Shown: in pieces, positions 24,303-36,779 of the stretch | Layout of the letters: each line of letters starts with the position of its first letter | Numbering within the stretch: the stretch's first letter is position 1 | Source of the DNA: Neurospora intermedia | Taxonomy: Eukaryota; Ascomycota; Sordariomycetes; Sordariales; Sordariaceae | Length of the DNA stretch: 64,000 nt | Assembly (NCBI GenBank): GCA_037102815.1 | Contig: BTPP01000001.1 | Span: 5,109,001 to 5,173,000 of the forward strand | Direction: 5' to 3' | Made by a program: the position numbers and the translations under genes | Notes under the pieces: generated by a model | The model's database searches: none | Seen by the model: only the letters and a program-made list of their open reading frames with translations | What the model was told of the DNA's origin: nothing

Positions 24303-25369
24303 ATTAGTAGGAGGAGAATTGGGCGGTGATGGAAATGTATGGGGAGCTTAAGAAAAGGACGAAAGAAAGTATCGGGCAGCGAGAAACGGCCGGGTTACTC
24401 GAAGAAACGAAACGAAAAGAGGACAGACTGCGATGACTTGGGCAATCTGTCCATGGCCTCCGTACTGGTTGGTCATCAACGAAGAGACGGATATTATACA
24501 TGGTCGGGAGTACGGAAAAATTGGGTGTCTAATGGAAGGAATATTTGGAAACACGGGGGCTGGCGGGTTTGGGTATAATGATACAACATCAACAACAGAA
24601 AATAGAGAACAAGGAACTGGGCGATTTCCAACCCCGGGTTCGCGAAGAATAGAACACTACAACAACAGCAATGACACGAAACGAGCGAGCGAGCGAACAA
24701 CGTCATTGATCAATCGAACCGACGAACCAACTAGATGCTAATATATGCCTGTTGTGCTACTACTGGTTTTCGATAGGAAACAAAGGGATTGAAGTGAGCG
24801 GTCTGAGGGTAGTCCTTAGATGGCAGCCATGTTATTTTGCTGTGGGTTTGATGCATACTACAACTGCATTTACCAAACTTGAACATGCTGGGATTCAGTG
24901 GACATTTTTGGTTGATACACTTGCTGTTGCTGTTGGAAGTGATGGATTCCACAATAAAAGTACAATCGTAGTTTTGGTGGTGGTGGTGGTGGTGGTTATA
25001 ATAGTGTGAAAAAATAGGAGAACATAAGAGCTCTTCAGCAAACGCTGTGGCATGGTTGATTGTTGGCTTTGAATTTGTTTTGTTGAAGAAATGTACGAGA
25101 ATAGCAAGAGCAATGGCGTTCTACGAGATTTGACTCGAACGTTTTCTGAGATCTCAAACAACGTTAGGACGTGCAAACATAATGTCTAGATGGAACTCCG
25201 TGTCTCGATGGGAATGACGAAGCACCGAACGCCGAATACACAAGCTTTAAACCCATCAATCATCAAATCTTAGTCTGTATTATACACTCTTCTACGTGTC
25301 TGATTTAAACATCAAATTTCAATACGCCCTCTTTTCATACCTCCCATACACCTAGACACCACTATTCTT
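24303..25369. other. Convergent intergenic region between transporter and srp72
   Basis: 3' flanks of two convergent genes. It includes a short GGT repeat (24,976-24,995) and A-rich tracts. Nothing coding is supported. Confidence 0.5.
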
Positions 25370-27477
25370 TCATTTCTTCCCCTTCTTCTTCTTCTTCGCA
25401 CCACCCCCTCCGCCACCTCCACCACCGCTACCAGCCGGGTTCGCCTTCTCCACTTTCAAGGACCCAGCACCGCCGGCGAGCTCCAGCGTCTCCTCATCAC
25501 CCTTAACATAGCCGCCCTGCGTTGCCTCCTGCGCCCGCTTTTTGCCCTTCCGGCCCTTGGGCCGGTAGCTGCTGCGGTCGCGCAACGGCAGCCACCGCTC
25601 CGGGTCGGGCTGTTTGGCGGGGTCATAGTTCTTGGGCAGTTTCCTCTTTCTGCGCTGCTTTTTCGCGGCTTGCTGTTGCTGTTTTTGCTGTTCGCCCGTA
25701 GTCTCGCCGTCGTCCTCGCGGGCGCGCTTCTTGCCTTGTTGTTGTTGGTGGCTAACGACGGGGAGAGCGGCGACTCCGGCGTCAAGAAGGGCGGAAACAT
25801 CCACGCCGGCTGTGAGCTTCTCGACGGGCGAGAGAGCGCCGAGGTAGGGCTGCACCTTGGCGAAGTCGCTGGTGGCGAAGCTGGCGATTAGACCCGCTGT
25901 AGCGGTACGGTCGTCGGGCTGGGCGGCTACGAGGTGCGTGAAGGCCTCGCCGGCGGTGCTCAAGTCGGAGGGGTGTGTGGAGCGGAGCAGCTCGATGCCG
26001 GCTTCGCGCAGGAGAGAGTCGCCGCTGCTGGCGGCTTTTTGCTTGGATTGCCAATGCGAGGCGGCCTTGGCGAGTTCGGACCGGACGGCGGAGTGACGGC
26101 CTTGTTGACGGTAGAGTGCAACAGCGAGGGCGACGAGGCCGGGGGCGAAGCGCACATCGGCGTTGTTTTCGGATGCTGTGGCGGCTTCGAGGCGCTTGAA
26201 GAAGGCTTCGAGGAGGTTGAGCGCCTGAGCGGGGTTTTGGAGTTGGATATAGAGTTGGATGACGGTCAGGAGGAGGCCGACGTCGGTGGGCCTGGTATCG
26301 AGCAGAGGGAGGATGCGGCGGAGAGCTGTCTTGCCAGTTTGAAGCTCGGAAGCAGCTGCGGCGTTGAGGGCGCCTAGGTCGCACTTGCTGGACGAAATAG
26401 TGGGTTCGGCCTCCTTGGACAAGATCTTGGCGGTCTTGCTCTTGACGCCAGCGAACTTTTGCGCTTGGAGCTCAATGATGTACTTGTTGCGGCGGAAAAT
26501 GGTAGCCTGCTCCTCGAACAAACGGTCGTTTCCGGTTACTACTGGGAGGGTGTCGGCGAGCCGTTGAGCCATGTATGGGTTGCTCTCGGACTTGAGGATC
26601 AGCGCATTGCTTTGGGCAATGGCTTTGGTTGATGCGTCCGAGATACTAGAAGATTCAAAGTCAGAGTGATGTTCACGCTGCCAGAGCTCCCAGATAGAAC
26701 TTACTCAGAGAGTACAACTTCCTCATGGAACCTCGCAGCCTCTTCCAGGTTACCAAGCTTCGTAGCAACGTAGGCTTGCTGTACGATGATGGGCGCCAGT
26801 TCTGCCTTCTTGTCCTCCTCGCTCAAATCTTCTGAAGCTTCGCACAGATCCCTGGCACGCTTGAACAGAAAAGCAGCCTTGGCGAAGTCGCCCTGGGCTA
26901 TGCTGCCGCAAGCAGCGTTGTATGCCGTCTCAAAGACCTCGAGCTCATCCCTACTGAGCTTCTTGTGTTCCTCCGATACGGCCCAGCCTTTGCCCTGCAT
27001 CTCAAGTTGCGAGTAAGTCGCCAGAATGTTGATGCGCAAGTCGTTCTCCTCGCCGTACATGGCATCCTCTACGTTCTCTGCCATTTCCTGATACAGCTCG
27101 GCAGCCTTGTCGAACTTCTCGGCACGGTAGGCGACCTGGGCGGCAAGGTGCTTCATACTGCGGGTATTGATTCCGGTGGTCTCCAGCAACTGCTCGGCAG
27201 CCTCAAGCTCGCCGGTCTTGTAGAGCGCATACGCCTTCTCCATGACGCAGGTCTTGTCGAGGGCGGCGCCTCCTTCGGCAATGGCACGGAGAGCATCGTC
27301 GAAGCGATCGAGTTTGACGAGCGCAACAACGCGGGTGTGCTGGGCGGTGGTCAGGTCGGCCGGATTGCCCTTGGCGGCTTTGATGGCGGAATTGGCGAGC
27401 TTCAGAGCTTCCTCATGGTCGTCGATGCTCGTCCCACGAAGGAGGGAATTGAGGGCGGCGATGGCGGAGTCTGACAT
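25370..27477 (-). CDS. srp72: Signal recognition particle subunit SRP72
   Basis: Two exons, 26705-27477 and 25370-26645, with a 59-nt intron, giving 682 residues. The N-terminal two-thirds is a chain of helical TPR-like repeats (A-L-Y-K-T-G-E-L-E-A-A-E-Q-L-L type) that in the family bind SRP68. Near the C-terminus the SRP72 RNA-binding motif P-D-P-E-R-W-L-P-L-R-D-R-S-S-Y sits at about residues 604-620 in a Lys-rich setting. It is followed by a Gly run and a K-K-K-K-K-G-K-K end. SRP72 with SRP68 binds the SRP RNA and helps target ribosomes to the ER. The start ATG opens a good family-like N-terminus. It is divergent to the hydrolase gene at 28,897. Confidence 0.95.
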
Positions 27478-28896
27478 GGTGGTGGCCGCTCCTGGGGGAG
27501 TTGAGCGTGGATGTTATAGGCTAATGCTGATCATGTGCCAGTCGGTATTGATATTAGTAGTACCTATGTACCTGGTTTCTGGTCAAAGGGAACTGAAGTG
27601 CAGTCGAAGGGAGCCCGTCGGTGATGCTTCGCAGCTGAGTGTCGGCCGAGGATGGTGTCGCGGTGGGTGGTTGTTGGGCCCCGCAGCTTGGATGTTCTAG
27701 GGTTCAAGTTGTTGAAGCACCCCCTGTCACGATTGTTCTCTGGCCTCCGCGTCGCGCTGTGCTTCGCTGTCAAGAGGCTCAATTGCGGGGCTCCCACCTG
27801 TGGACGGGACCAGGATTTTTTTGGGATCCTGCCGTGTGGGGTCCGGGGTGTCCCGCGGGAGTGGCCCAAGCTTCCACTTCCAAACACAGCGCCGCGGGTG
27901 CGAGCTTCCACAAGACTCGGGTGACTTGCATCAAATTCCTATCATCCGTGGACGATTCGAAACGGACCCCGATATTGGGTGTTCGCCTCACCACCAAATC
28001 ACCACGATGCTCCGTCCATACGGTGACCAAGAACATATCATGTTAATATCATCAGTCCTTAGGTTCAACGGGATAAGATCTGAGCAGAACCACATCGGAT
28101 ACAGCCAGCCACTGCCAAGAACCCGGGTCTAAACACTTGTACAGTTGAGTTATCAAACGAATGCCCTTATGGGAGTGATTGCTCAGGGAAACACAGCCTC
28201 CGTCTCTAAGTACCAACCCCAAAGCTTTCCTTTCTTCCGCGCAGTCCGACCAATTTCAGTGTGGGGGGAGCAAGCATCCGGCGGAATGGGCGTAGGCGGT
28301 GATTCGGAATGCGTAGGTGTGCAAGCAGAACACGGAGAAGTTAGCGTCGAGAAGGCATGAGTTGTTAAAGAGTGGTTTGATGGGACCGCCCGAGAGTTCT
28401 TGAGTTGCGTGGTGTATTGCAGCGACTTGTTCAAGATGTAGGCTGGAGGGATGTGAGATGATTTGTTTGTATCCATCGTTACCGGCCTACCGATCACGCC
28501 GGGGTGCTCCCTTCCGACCCGTCCGGGTCTAGACCCCGAACGGCGGGAGCGAGCTCGGTGTACGCAGTGTGGCGCACCCACCTGTAAATGACGTACGTGG
28601 TCTGTGCGCTAATCGCCCTTATCACTCGGTGGATCTTCATCTGGCTGTAAATGACTGTAACAACGACTTACTTCCAGAAGGCGTGAAATTGTGCATGAAT
28701 CGATCCGTGCCGGGTAGTCGGTGATCTTTCTTCATCCTACACAGTATCTTTTCCGGCGTTATCTTCAGTGTTTTATGTTTGACGCTATACCTTGTTTTCG
28801 TTCTCAAAGGACCAATCACACCTTCTCTAGTTCGGATCACATCAATATCGAATTCGAACCAAATATCAATCACCTGAAAAGCAGCACAAGCAAGAA
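27478..28896. promoter_or_regulatory. Divergent promoter region of srp72 and the alpha/beta hydrolase gene
   Basis: 1.4 kb between two divergent starts. A GC-rich palindromic word GACCCG-TC-CGGGTC lies near 28,518-28,531, of the kind bound by Zn2Cys6 factors (CCG/CGG half-sites), though no binding is shown. No tRNA or other RNA gene was recognised here. Confidence 0.4.
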
Positions 28897-30255
28897 ATGA
28901 TGAAAATAGCCTTCGCCCGCGCGGCCGCCCAGGCCGGCGCCTCAGCAGTTAGAGTTGGAGGAGGATGCTGCTCAACCACCATCCCAATCATCTCAGCCGC
29001 CGCTGGCGCCCGAGCCACCGCCATGGCCCGAAGACTCTTCTCTTCCGCTTCTGCCGCTACTCCTTCGTCAACAACAACCAACACCGTTCCTCCGGTTGTT
29101 TCTACAGTCCCGCTCGTCTATGATCTTCATTCACCGGAGAACCCTACGGTGCCGAATAAGGAGACTCAGCCGATCATTTTCATCCATGGACTTTTTGGCT
29201 CAAAGAAAAACAACAGGAGTATCAGTAAGTGAGTAGCCCTTATGCATCGGTTTATGCGCGTTCGGTCTCTTGTTTCCCCCCGATGTAGGACAGATGAGAT
29301 TTGCTTAATCATATTCGATTCTTTGACGAGAATCTCATCAGCGTCGTCGGTCGGATGAGACTGGATAATTAACGTTGTTCTGTTCTTATAACAATAAAGA
29401 CAACTAGCCCGTGACCTAGGTCGTCATATCTTCGCTATCGTAAGGGAAATCTGCAATACATATTAATCTTTGAAAGAAATCAAAACTCTAATCTCGTACC
29501 AGGACCTTCGCAACCACGGCGAATCCCCCCACGACCCCCGCCATGATTACACCGCCATGTCCGAGGACGTAGCCGCCTTTATCCGTTCCCACGGTCTCAA
29601 AGACTCCACTCTCATTGGGCACTCCATGGGCGCCAAAGCCGCCATGACCGTTGCCCTCACGCATCCGGACCTCGTGCAAAATATCATTTCCGTCGACAAC
29701 GCGCCGGTAGACGCCCGCTTGCAATCGTCCTTTGCTCGGTACATCCAAGGCCTGAAAAAGATTGAAGAAGCCGGCGTCTCCTCCCTCAGCGCAGCCGATA
29801 AGATCCTCGAGCCCTACGAAAAAGATCTAGTCGTACGCCAGTTCCTTCTGGGCAACTTGCACCGGCCCCGTGTCGATCCCGGTGGAAAGCCGAGCCCGAC
29901 GCTACAGTTTAGGAATCCGTTGGGGATTATTGGCAAGAGTCTGGATCATATGGGAGATTTTCCCTTCAAGGATCCGCATAGGGTCAGGTTCGGTAAACCC
30001 GCGCTGTTTGTCAGGGGCACAAAGAGCCATTATGTGCCGGATGAGGTGATCCCGCTAATTGGGCAGTTTTTCCCGCTGTTTGAGCTGGTGGATGTTGAGG
30101 GCGGGCATTGGGTTATTTCGGAGAATCCAGAGGCTTTTAGGCAGGGTGAGTTTTCTCTTCTTCTGGGCTGGACTATGATTTGGGTGTGATGTTGGTGATG
30201 CTAATGATCCATCTATGGGACAGCTGTTCTAAAGTTCCTCGAGCCCAAGGAGTAA
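28897..30255 (+). CDS. Alpha/beta hydrolase, mitochondrial type (Imo32/ABHD11-like)
   Basis: Four exons: 28897-29228, 29400-29439, 29503-30145 and 30224-30255, giving 348 residues. The first about 60 residues are rich in Ala/Arg/Ser without acidic residues, as in a mitochondrial presequence. The fold motifs are H-G-L-F-G-S-K-K-N-N (oxyanion region), D-L-R-N-H-G-E-S, the nucleophile elbow G-H-S-M-G with Ser165, and the C-terminal E-G-G-H-W with His326. These correspond to the ABHD11/yeast Imo32 group of mitochondrial hydrolases. The natural substrate is uncertain. Two ATGs are adjacent (M-M-K); I take the first. The last exon encodes only the closing helix (A-V-L-K-F-L-E-P-K-E). Confidence 0.92.
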
Positions 30256-30713
30256 ACAAAAACTCTCCTGTTGTTGACACGGAGGTGAGAGTGTTGTATT
30301 AGAGGTATTCGTGGAGGCTATGGATTATCCCCACACAGGACATGACCCGAGCATCCATTTGTTTTCGAGTGGCGGTTGACAACGGTAAAGCATTGCTTCT
30401 TGGTCTCCTTCTGGTTCACAAGTACCGGTTTACCAACCAGTGCTTTCAAAATGCCTGACAAGGTCGAGGAAAACATATCATCATGAGACATAGACCTTAG
30501 ACGATAGAAAGAACAAGCAACTAACATTCTCTTAAGCTTGCGAATCAAGGAAATCTCTAACGAAAATATGCGTTTGTAGCCAATCATGAACATGTAGTCT
30601 GGGGGTATCAGAACTCGTCTCTTGTGTGCTGTGTGTTTAAGCAGAGCAGCAACTCCGGCCACCGACGAGCCAGGCTGTGGGTTGGCTGCCAGAAGACATG
30701 AAAATGCGTTCCG
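30256..30713. other. Convergent 3' intergenic region
   Basis: 458 bp between the ends of the hydrolase gene and the Rab gene. I see only 3' flanking sequence. Confidence 0.5.
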
Positions 30714-32040
30714 CTAGCACGAACAAGTCGGAAGGGAGAAGTAGCCGTTGTTGGTGGTGCTGTCAACCACAACCGTCCCGGATCGCCGTTTTGCCGTGGC
30801 GTTGGTGAGCAGACCTGGCGTCTGCACGATCTGGTTTACGATTTCCACAAAGGGGCGGCGGACGTTTTCACTGGTCTTGGAACTTGCCTCGCAAAAGCTG
30901 GCGCCGTGTTGTTCCGCTAGTGCTAGGCCTTCCTCGGATGTGACCTCCCGGCTGCGAGCTGCTTTGTCAAGTTTTGCTCCGACCTAAATGTGTACTATGT
31001 TAGTGATATTTTGTGACTCCTTCATCACGGATACTGATGTGACGGTTGCGTTCATGATGTGGAATGAAAAAGGCAAAAAAAAAAAAAAAAAGGGGGGGGG
31101 GGGACCAAAAAAAGAAAGAAAAAAAAAGAAAAAAAAAAGAATCTTACCAGGTACAGAGCAACGTCCTCTACGGTGTTGGCTTTAGCTTCGTCAAACCATC
31201 GTTCCATGGAAACGAAACTTGCTCTGTTGGAAATGTCGTAGACAAGAATAACGCCATGGGCACCACGGTAGAAGCTGGTTGAGAGGGTTCGGAATCTTTC
31301 TTGTCCGGCCTGTCATTGTCGAGATCAGCCGTGACTCGCTTGTTAGTAGCAAGCTCATTGAAAGCATACACATGATGCTTTCAGATTGGGCTTGTGTGAA
31401 CATGAAGTTCCAAGGGAGGAGTGTTGTTGCTCACCGTATCAAACAGAGTTAACCGATATGGCTTGCCGCGGACCGCAAGTCTTTTGATCTGGAACAATAA
31501 CTGTGTCAGTATACTATTGCAGGATGCGTTCCCCAACGACTAAGTGTTGAGGATACTTCAGTTCGAATGAGGGTCCGAGATCCCAAAATCTATGAATGAC
31601 CCTTCAACATGTGCAAAAATATGTGGACAGGTGCAGGTAAATGTGAGTGAGTGGTAAGGATGTAATAAAAGAACAGTAACTCACCTTGAAGTCGATACCA
31701 ATCGTTGCAGCGGCCGTATCAGGATCGAATTCATCATCACAATATCGCATGAGTACTGGGGAATTGTCAGAGACCAGTATGCAAAAGTTTAATATTCGGG
31801 TGTGTATAAGCCATTTGCACGAGCTCTTTGTAGCTTAAGAGCATGATGACTGTGTCGTTTGCACCTCTTCCATCGGATGTGTAGGAAGCACTTCATCAAT
31901 CTCCTTGCCATGCCCACCAAGTGAGGTTAGACGATCCCGGGACAGATGAGAGACCCAAAAGACTTACATGCCGACTTTCCAGCACCTGATGGCCCGATCA
32001 ATAGGATCTTGAGCGTAGGTAGGGCGTCATCCGAAGCCAT
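30714..32040 (-). CDS. Rab18-like small GTPase
   Basis: Five exons: 31968-32040, 31685-31755, 31435-31488, 31148-31309 and 30714-30983, giving 209 residues. G1 is G-P-S-G-A-G-K-S (16-23); switch I runs into T-I-G-I-D-F-K; G3 is D-T-A-G-Q-E-R (65-71); G5 is C-E-A-S-S-K. The text [17 protein letters not shown] is typical of Rab18. The C-terminus Cys-Ser-Cys (207-209) is a double geranylgeranylation site, so it should work on membranes (ER or lipid droplets in the Rab18 group). The G4 motif reads A-K-L-D (123-126) instead of [N/T]-K-x-D. Intron 4 (30984-31147) carries a long poly-A then poly-G run on the plus strand. Confidence 0.9.
31075..31103. repeat. Poly-A(17)/poly-G(12) run inside a Rab-gene intron
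   Basis: Seventeen A are followed directly by twelve G on the plus strand. In the minus-strand transcript this is C12 followed by U17. The position is in intron 4, between the donor and the acceptor. Confidence 0.95.
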
Positions 32041-33398
32041 CTGGCTGGACGGGGAGTCCACGGGGTCACAGGGATCGAAAAGAGGAGAGGTGTAAGTAAA
32101 CTGGTCGTCCGTTGTCTATCCTTGCTCCTGTCTATAACGAGCTGAGTGCAGGTGTTGAGATGACCTGTACTTGGGTCGGAGGTGATGAAGTGATGTTGCT
32201 GAGCAGGTCGTTAGAGCAGGTGGCAATTGCGGGGAGTTTCTATGTCGAGGAATGTCGAGGTTGGAGTGGAAGTTGACGGTTGACAGTTGACACAGGTTCC
32301 CATTGGAGGGGTCGTTGCTGAGAACTGGCGCAAGCCAAGGGAGGTATAATTGCACGTGTAAGTCCCGTTCTCCAAGCGGGAAGATAAAGATGAAACAAAG
32401 TCGCGATGCTCTTTGACCCTGCAATGCTACAATGCTCCTGTATGCCTTATTCCCAGGTTGAAATCCCTTCTGTCGTCGGCGAGTTCGAAAAATTTGTTGT
32501 TAGGTTTGCGTTTGCAAATCTTGAGTTGCTGCCCTCCCCCCCAAAACTGGGAGTGCGCAGAGGTGCGTACTTGTAATCGCCCCGTAGGTAGGTGACTGGC
32601 CTGGCTGACAAGTGGAAGCTGCCGCTTTGCACCGACACGCACCCTCATATGACAGTTAGGTCCCGTCCTTATGCAAGAGCCTGGACTTTACCAAAAGCCC
32701 AAGAGGGCAGGAGGGTTCTCTTGACGGGCCCAGCCCACACACAGCACACCACAAGGTATTGGGGAGCCGGGACGTTATCCGTGGTGCGATTCAAATAAGA
32801 GGCAACGATCACATGTAGTCAAAAAGTCGCACCGTGAATATTGAGCATGCTGGGATTGGCTTTGGACGCACTGATACTACAAAGCACCAAGGGACGCGCG
32901 AGGCTGACCTGAACTGCCCACCCGCCTTACATGATGCTGCTGCTGGATCGACTACTCGCTCGGACACCCGTCAACCACGACTTGTACATCCCTCTCTTAT
33001 GGCCAACCAAGGGAAATCATGGGTATATGGGACTCCGGCTGCTTCTCATAACGATTCCTCGTAGCTGAAATTCAGATCCCTGAAACGCCCCACAAGCCCA
33101 AGTCAACGACGATTAGAGTGCTTTCGCATCCAGGCAAGGTCTCCCAAACCACGTAGAATTCGCTGAGCTGAGTGTCACCCCTTCTCTGAAAACGACATTT
33201 TCAACCATCGCTCGACTTTTGGTCATTTGTGATCGTTTTTTGATTCCCGTTTTCTCATTGTCGGGAGGGTATTCGTTACCTTGACTAATACCATAATACC
33301 ATGCCAATGCAACGAAGAAGCAAGACCAAAGCCCTAGAGAGGTATTGCCCGAGTGAAACCCATGCCCAGTGCGATCATTCCCCAGTACCGGCAACCCT
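32041..33398. promoter_or_regulatory. Upstream region of the Rab gene and 3' flank of the eS1 gene
   Basis: 1.36 kb between two genes on the same (minus) strand. The part next to 32,041 should hold the Rab promoter and leader. No further gene could be supported. Confidence 0.4.
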
Positions 33399-34624
33399 TT
33401 ATACGGACTCGAGAACGGTCTCCTTGAACTCACGCTCGACCTTCTGGCCAGCCTCGTCGGAGCCAGACTCGCCGTGGAGAGACATGAGAGCACCGAGGTC
33501 GAACTTGGGCTGCTTGAGCAGCTTGACCTTGCGGATGTGGACCTGTAGCGCTTAAAGTCAGCTAATCTGTGGTGTCGTCCAGAGTCCCGGATTACAAAAC
33601 GTACGTTCTGGAGGGGGTAGATGCCCTGGGTAGCCTTCTCAATCTCGCGGCCAATGACCTCGGGGATGAGCTTGGAGGTGAGCTGGGTGAGGGTGCAGCT
33701 GGAAGCCTCGCGCTGGATGATCTCGGTCATCTTGCGGCGGATGGCGCGGATCTGAGAAGAGGCAGCATAGGTGGTCTTCTTGACCTGGTTAGGGCGGCGC
33801 TTGGTGAAGGCAATGGCGAAGAGGCGGAGGAGGTAGTCGTCGGTGGTCTTGACGGTGATGTTGGCCTCAATGAGAGTCTGCCACTTGCGGACAAGCGAGC
33901 GGAGCTTGTCGGAGGTGAAGTCGAGACCGTGGAAGTTGGTCAGGCAGTTCTTGCCCTGGATCTCATCGACACGGAGCTTGACCTTGCGGAAGGAGTGGTC
34001 CTCATCCTTCTGGAGGTCGGCGAGAGAGACCTCGAAGATGCGGCCCTTCAGAGCATCGTTGGCGTTCTTGAGACCGGTGGTGCGGTTGACCAGGGTCTTG
34101 CCGACACTGAACAAGCTTGTTAGAATACCGTTCTCGCATGATGTGTGTTTGTTGATATCTGGGTCGGGCTGCGTGCGGATTTGAAAGAGATATCGATATG
34201 TAGGGCGGGCGGATGGCTTACTCTCTGACGTTGAAAGGCGCAGGGGCCTGGAGACGGGGAACCAGTCAGTTTGCTGTCACCTTGGGACTTGAGATGGCGA
34301 TCGGTCGAAACTCACCTTGATGCCGTACCAGTCCTTGCGGGCGAAGGGGTCCTGGGTCTTCTTCTTAAGACCCTTCTTGCCCTTGGACAATCTCTTGTTC
34401 CTGCACGCCAACACCAATGATTAGCCGCTGCGCTGCTTGTGTGCTGTTTGTTTCTCGATTCGATTCGGATCGGGCGATGTTGTCTGTAATTCGCGACCGG
34501 AGCTCGTCATCGCCTCGCGACCGCATGACGCCTGCGCGGACCGCTCATTCCATCCATCGCCCGCATCATCGTAGCATCGATTTTGGCAATATTTCGGGGT
34601 GACAACGTACTTGCCAACAGCCAT
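33399..34624 (-). CDS. rps1: 40S ribosomal protein eS1 (S3ae)
   Basis: Five exons: 34611-34624 (14 nt), 34316-34400, 34222-34247, 33605-34106 and 33399-33542, giving 256 residues, the usual length. It begins [15 protein letters not shown] and runs through D-W-Y-G-I-K-A-P-A-P-F and the conserved G-K-T-L-V-N-R-T family block. The protein sits on the 40S platform near the mRNA exit and is essential for small-subunit maturation. The four introns crowd the 5' half except for the last, as is common in filamentous-fungal ribosomal-protein genes. The first exon encodes only four codons and two bases. No relation to the neighbouring genes beyond shared orientation with the Rab gene. Confidence 0.96.
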
Positions 34625-36243
34625 CTTGACGAGCACCTGTGCCTAGGGACAAAATGTGCTGCTTGGGGTGGTGATGGAGACCGTGCAATCTGGGACGCGG
34701 AGTTTGGTTTTCTCTCCTCGAAGGGTGAAATTGTGTCTGTCCCGTTGTGTGGGCGTAGTCCGGAAAAACTGTGGTGGTGGGGCTTGCCAAGACTACGGCG
34801 TGATTGGCCCCTCGGACCTTAGGGCTCAATGCCGAGCAGGGGGGCGCCAGCTGATAACGCTTATCGTGGCAAGTCGCTACCTCCACTCTTGTCCACAGCT
34901 GGGTCCCTTGGTTGCCTGGAAGGTTGGACTCGGGGGACTTTTGCTTCCATGACTGCAGAGTGCAGGCACCCTTCTTCTCACTGGAGGACGGGTGGTTTTG
35001 GCGAGTTGAAGATTCTGAACCACTCGTTCGTTCATTCTCACCAAACACCATCACCAAATCATCAACCACCATTCGCCATCATCATCACCATCTCCCCAAA
35101 AAGAGAGAGAGAAAAAAAAGAGAAAAAAAGCACCCTTAGCAGAACCACCAGTGCTCCCACGTTTGGTACAATACGGCCATGTCATCCCCCCCCCCCCCCC
35201 TCCCCAATACTGCGCGGTCTATGGCCCTGTCATTGTTATGATGACTGCGCTGCAATTTTCTGCATGAAGCATTACCTATTCTCTGGCGACGAACTTTGGC
35301 GATATCACTGCACGCATTTTACATCGAGACTCACCAAAACTCACCCAAGTTTTGGCGGTGCACTAACCACCCATGGCTGCCTGACAACACGAACATTCGC
35401 CAGCAAATGAGACGAGCAACTGACCTGAGGCTGGATTCACCGCCATCGTATCTCACGACTTTTCCGAGGGTTGCGAGAGAACTAGAATTGTTTGCAGTTT
35501 GCACTTATTCGTCTTTCATTTCTACAGGGTATCTTATGTTGTGGTGTTTGTTTTGTACAAGACAGTCTTGTCGTCGCCAACCGGACACGGCGCCCCTCGG
35601 GGCACTCACGCATCTTGAACAGTTGGCTGCGTTACAAGGACTTAGGCGTGTCTTGGCGCCATAATCGCTGAAAATGTCCCCCATGACCGAGGAAGCTCAA
35701 CTTGGCCCACAGCTCGGTCGGGTAAGGATCATCCACCAGCCTCTCCTGTCCCTACTGCTCATCCCCTGTCCCTAGGGAATAAATATATCCTGCTCTTACA
35801 AGACTCCGTCGAAACCACCCGATGGGCACGTAGTATCCGCCAGCTACGATATGTGCTGAAGCGGCGTGCATCGCGTTGTCATCCTCCGTTTCCCCCCTCC
35901 GAATACCTCAAAAATGGGATTCATAGGATTGAAGGAATCAAAAACGCCGGGATGATCCGCCTGTCCCTCGCTCAATGCCCTGCGCCCATTCAATGTGGAC
36001 TGTTTGCGTGTCATGTTCCAATGACACCAGGGTCCTGTTCCTGGAAATATTACACCTGCTGAGTGCTCTTGCACGGCGGCGCAACTGTTCCCCGAGTGGT
36101 AGAGGCCTCGTGGGTGGACGTCGTCTTGGGTGAGCAGCCCGATGACCAAAGTGGAAGGCAGGGCTTGCTTTTTGCAAACTGAAAAAGAAAAGAAAAAAGA
36201 ATGTCGAAAACAGCTCTCTCCTTCCAGAATCCGAGCGCGCCTT
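34625..36243. promoter_or_regulatory. eS1 upstream region and intergenic DNA
   Basis: 1.6 kb. The first part should contain the eS1 promoter. It holds a C homopolymer of 15 (35186-35200) and A-rich tracts near 35,100-35,130. No coding sequence is supported. Confidence 0.4.
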
Positions 36244-36779
36244 TCAAGGAGACTTCATGTGTGGCTCTTTGTCCTCCTCTTGGTGAGGCGACTCATACAA
36301 GTCAAAACTTGGGAAGCTGAAGTATCGCTGCGAATGCGAATGCGAATCTATCGGGGCGTCAGCTCTTGTCCCAAAACATTGGTGACTGAGGCAAGCAACT
36401 CACAGGAATCACGCAGCTCATCGAAGCCATCTGGGTTGCTGATAGGAGACGATGATAGCTCACAGTGTCGACCCAAGCTATCGTACATTGGCGGTGGTGA
36501 TGTCCGTGTCGAGATGGGAGATGTGGCTCTGGAGGTAGCTCTGGTGAGGGCGTCCGGAGATGAGCCGCCTGAGATGTAAGCCACTCTTAGGAGCTCGGTT
36601 GCTCTGCGAGACGAGTACGAGTTCGCGAGCGCATCTCGGCTGGCATTGGACGTGGTGATAGAGGGCTCGGTGGCTGATGCTCGAAGAAGTCTTGGCCTCT
36701 GGCTGGGGCTTCGGGTGCCACGGGCCGTCGAAGAGTCTCTGCGCGGCATGCGGCGAGAGTCAGTAGTTGACGACGCCAT
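36244..36779 (-). CDS. Small Ser/Arg-rich hypothetical protein
   Basis: The proposed model has two exons, 36404-36779 and 36244-36347, with a 56-nt intron (donor GTGAGT, branch-like GCTGACG, acceptor TAG), giving 159 residues. Without the intron the frame ends at 143 residues at 36,348. The protein is disordered-looking: Ser/Arg/Thr-rich N-terminal two-thirds with several S-P and R-x-x-S phosphosite-like words. The spliced C-terminus is aromatic and acidic (R-Y-F-S-F-P-S-F-D-L-Y-E). I recognise no domain and assign no function. Support is the ATG, the clean splice signals and the more protein-like spliced ending. It could still be non-coding. Confidence 0.5.

Noticed and set aside
25632-26377. 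Plus-strand open frames opposite srp72
   Set aside because: They are antisense shadows of a well-supported GC-rich coding exon.
28842-28862. tRNA B-box-like word GGTTCGAATTC on the minus strand
   Set aside because: No A box at the right distance and no cloverleaf arms; not a tRNA.
33569-34123. Plus-strand open frame of 184 codons
   Set aside because: Antisense shadow of eS1 exon 4.
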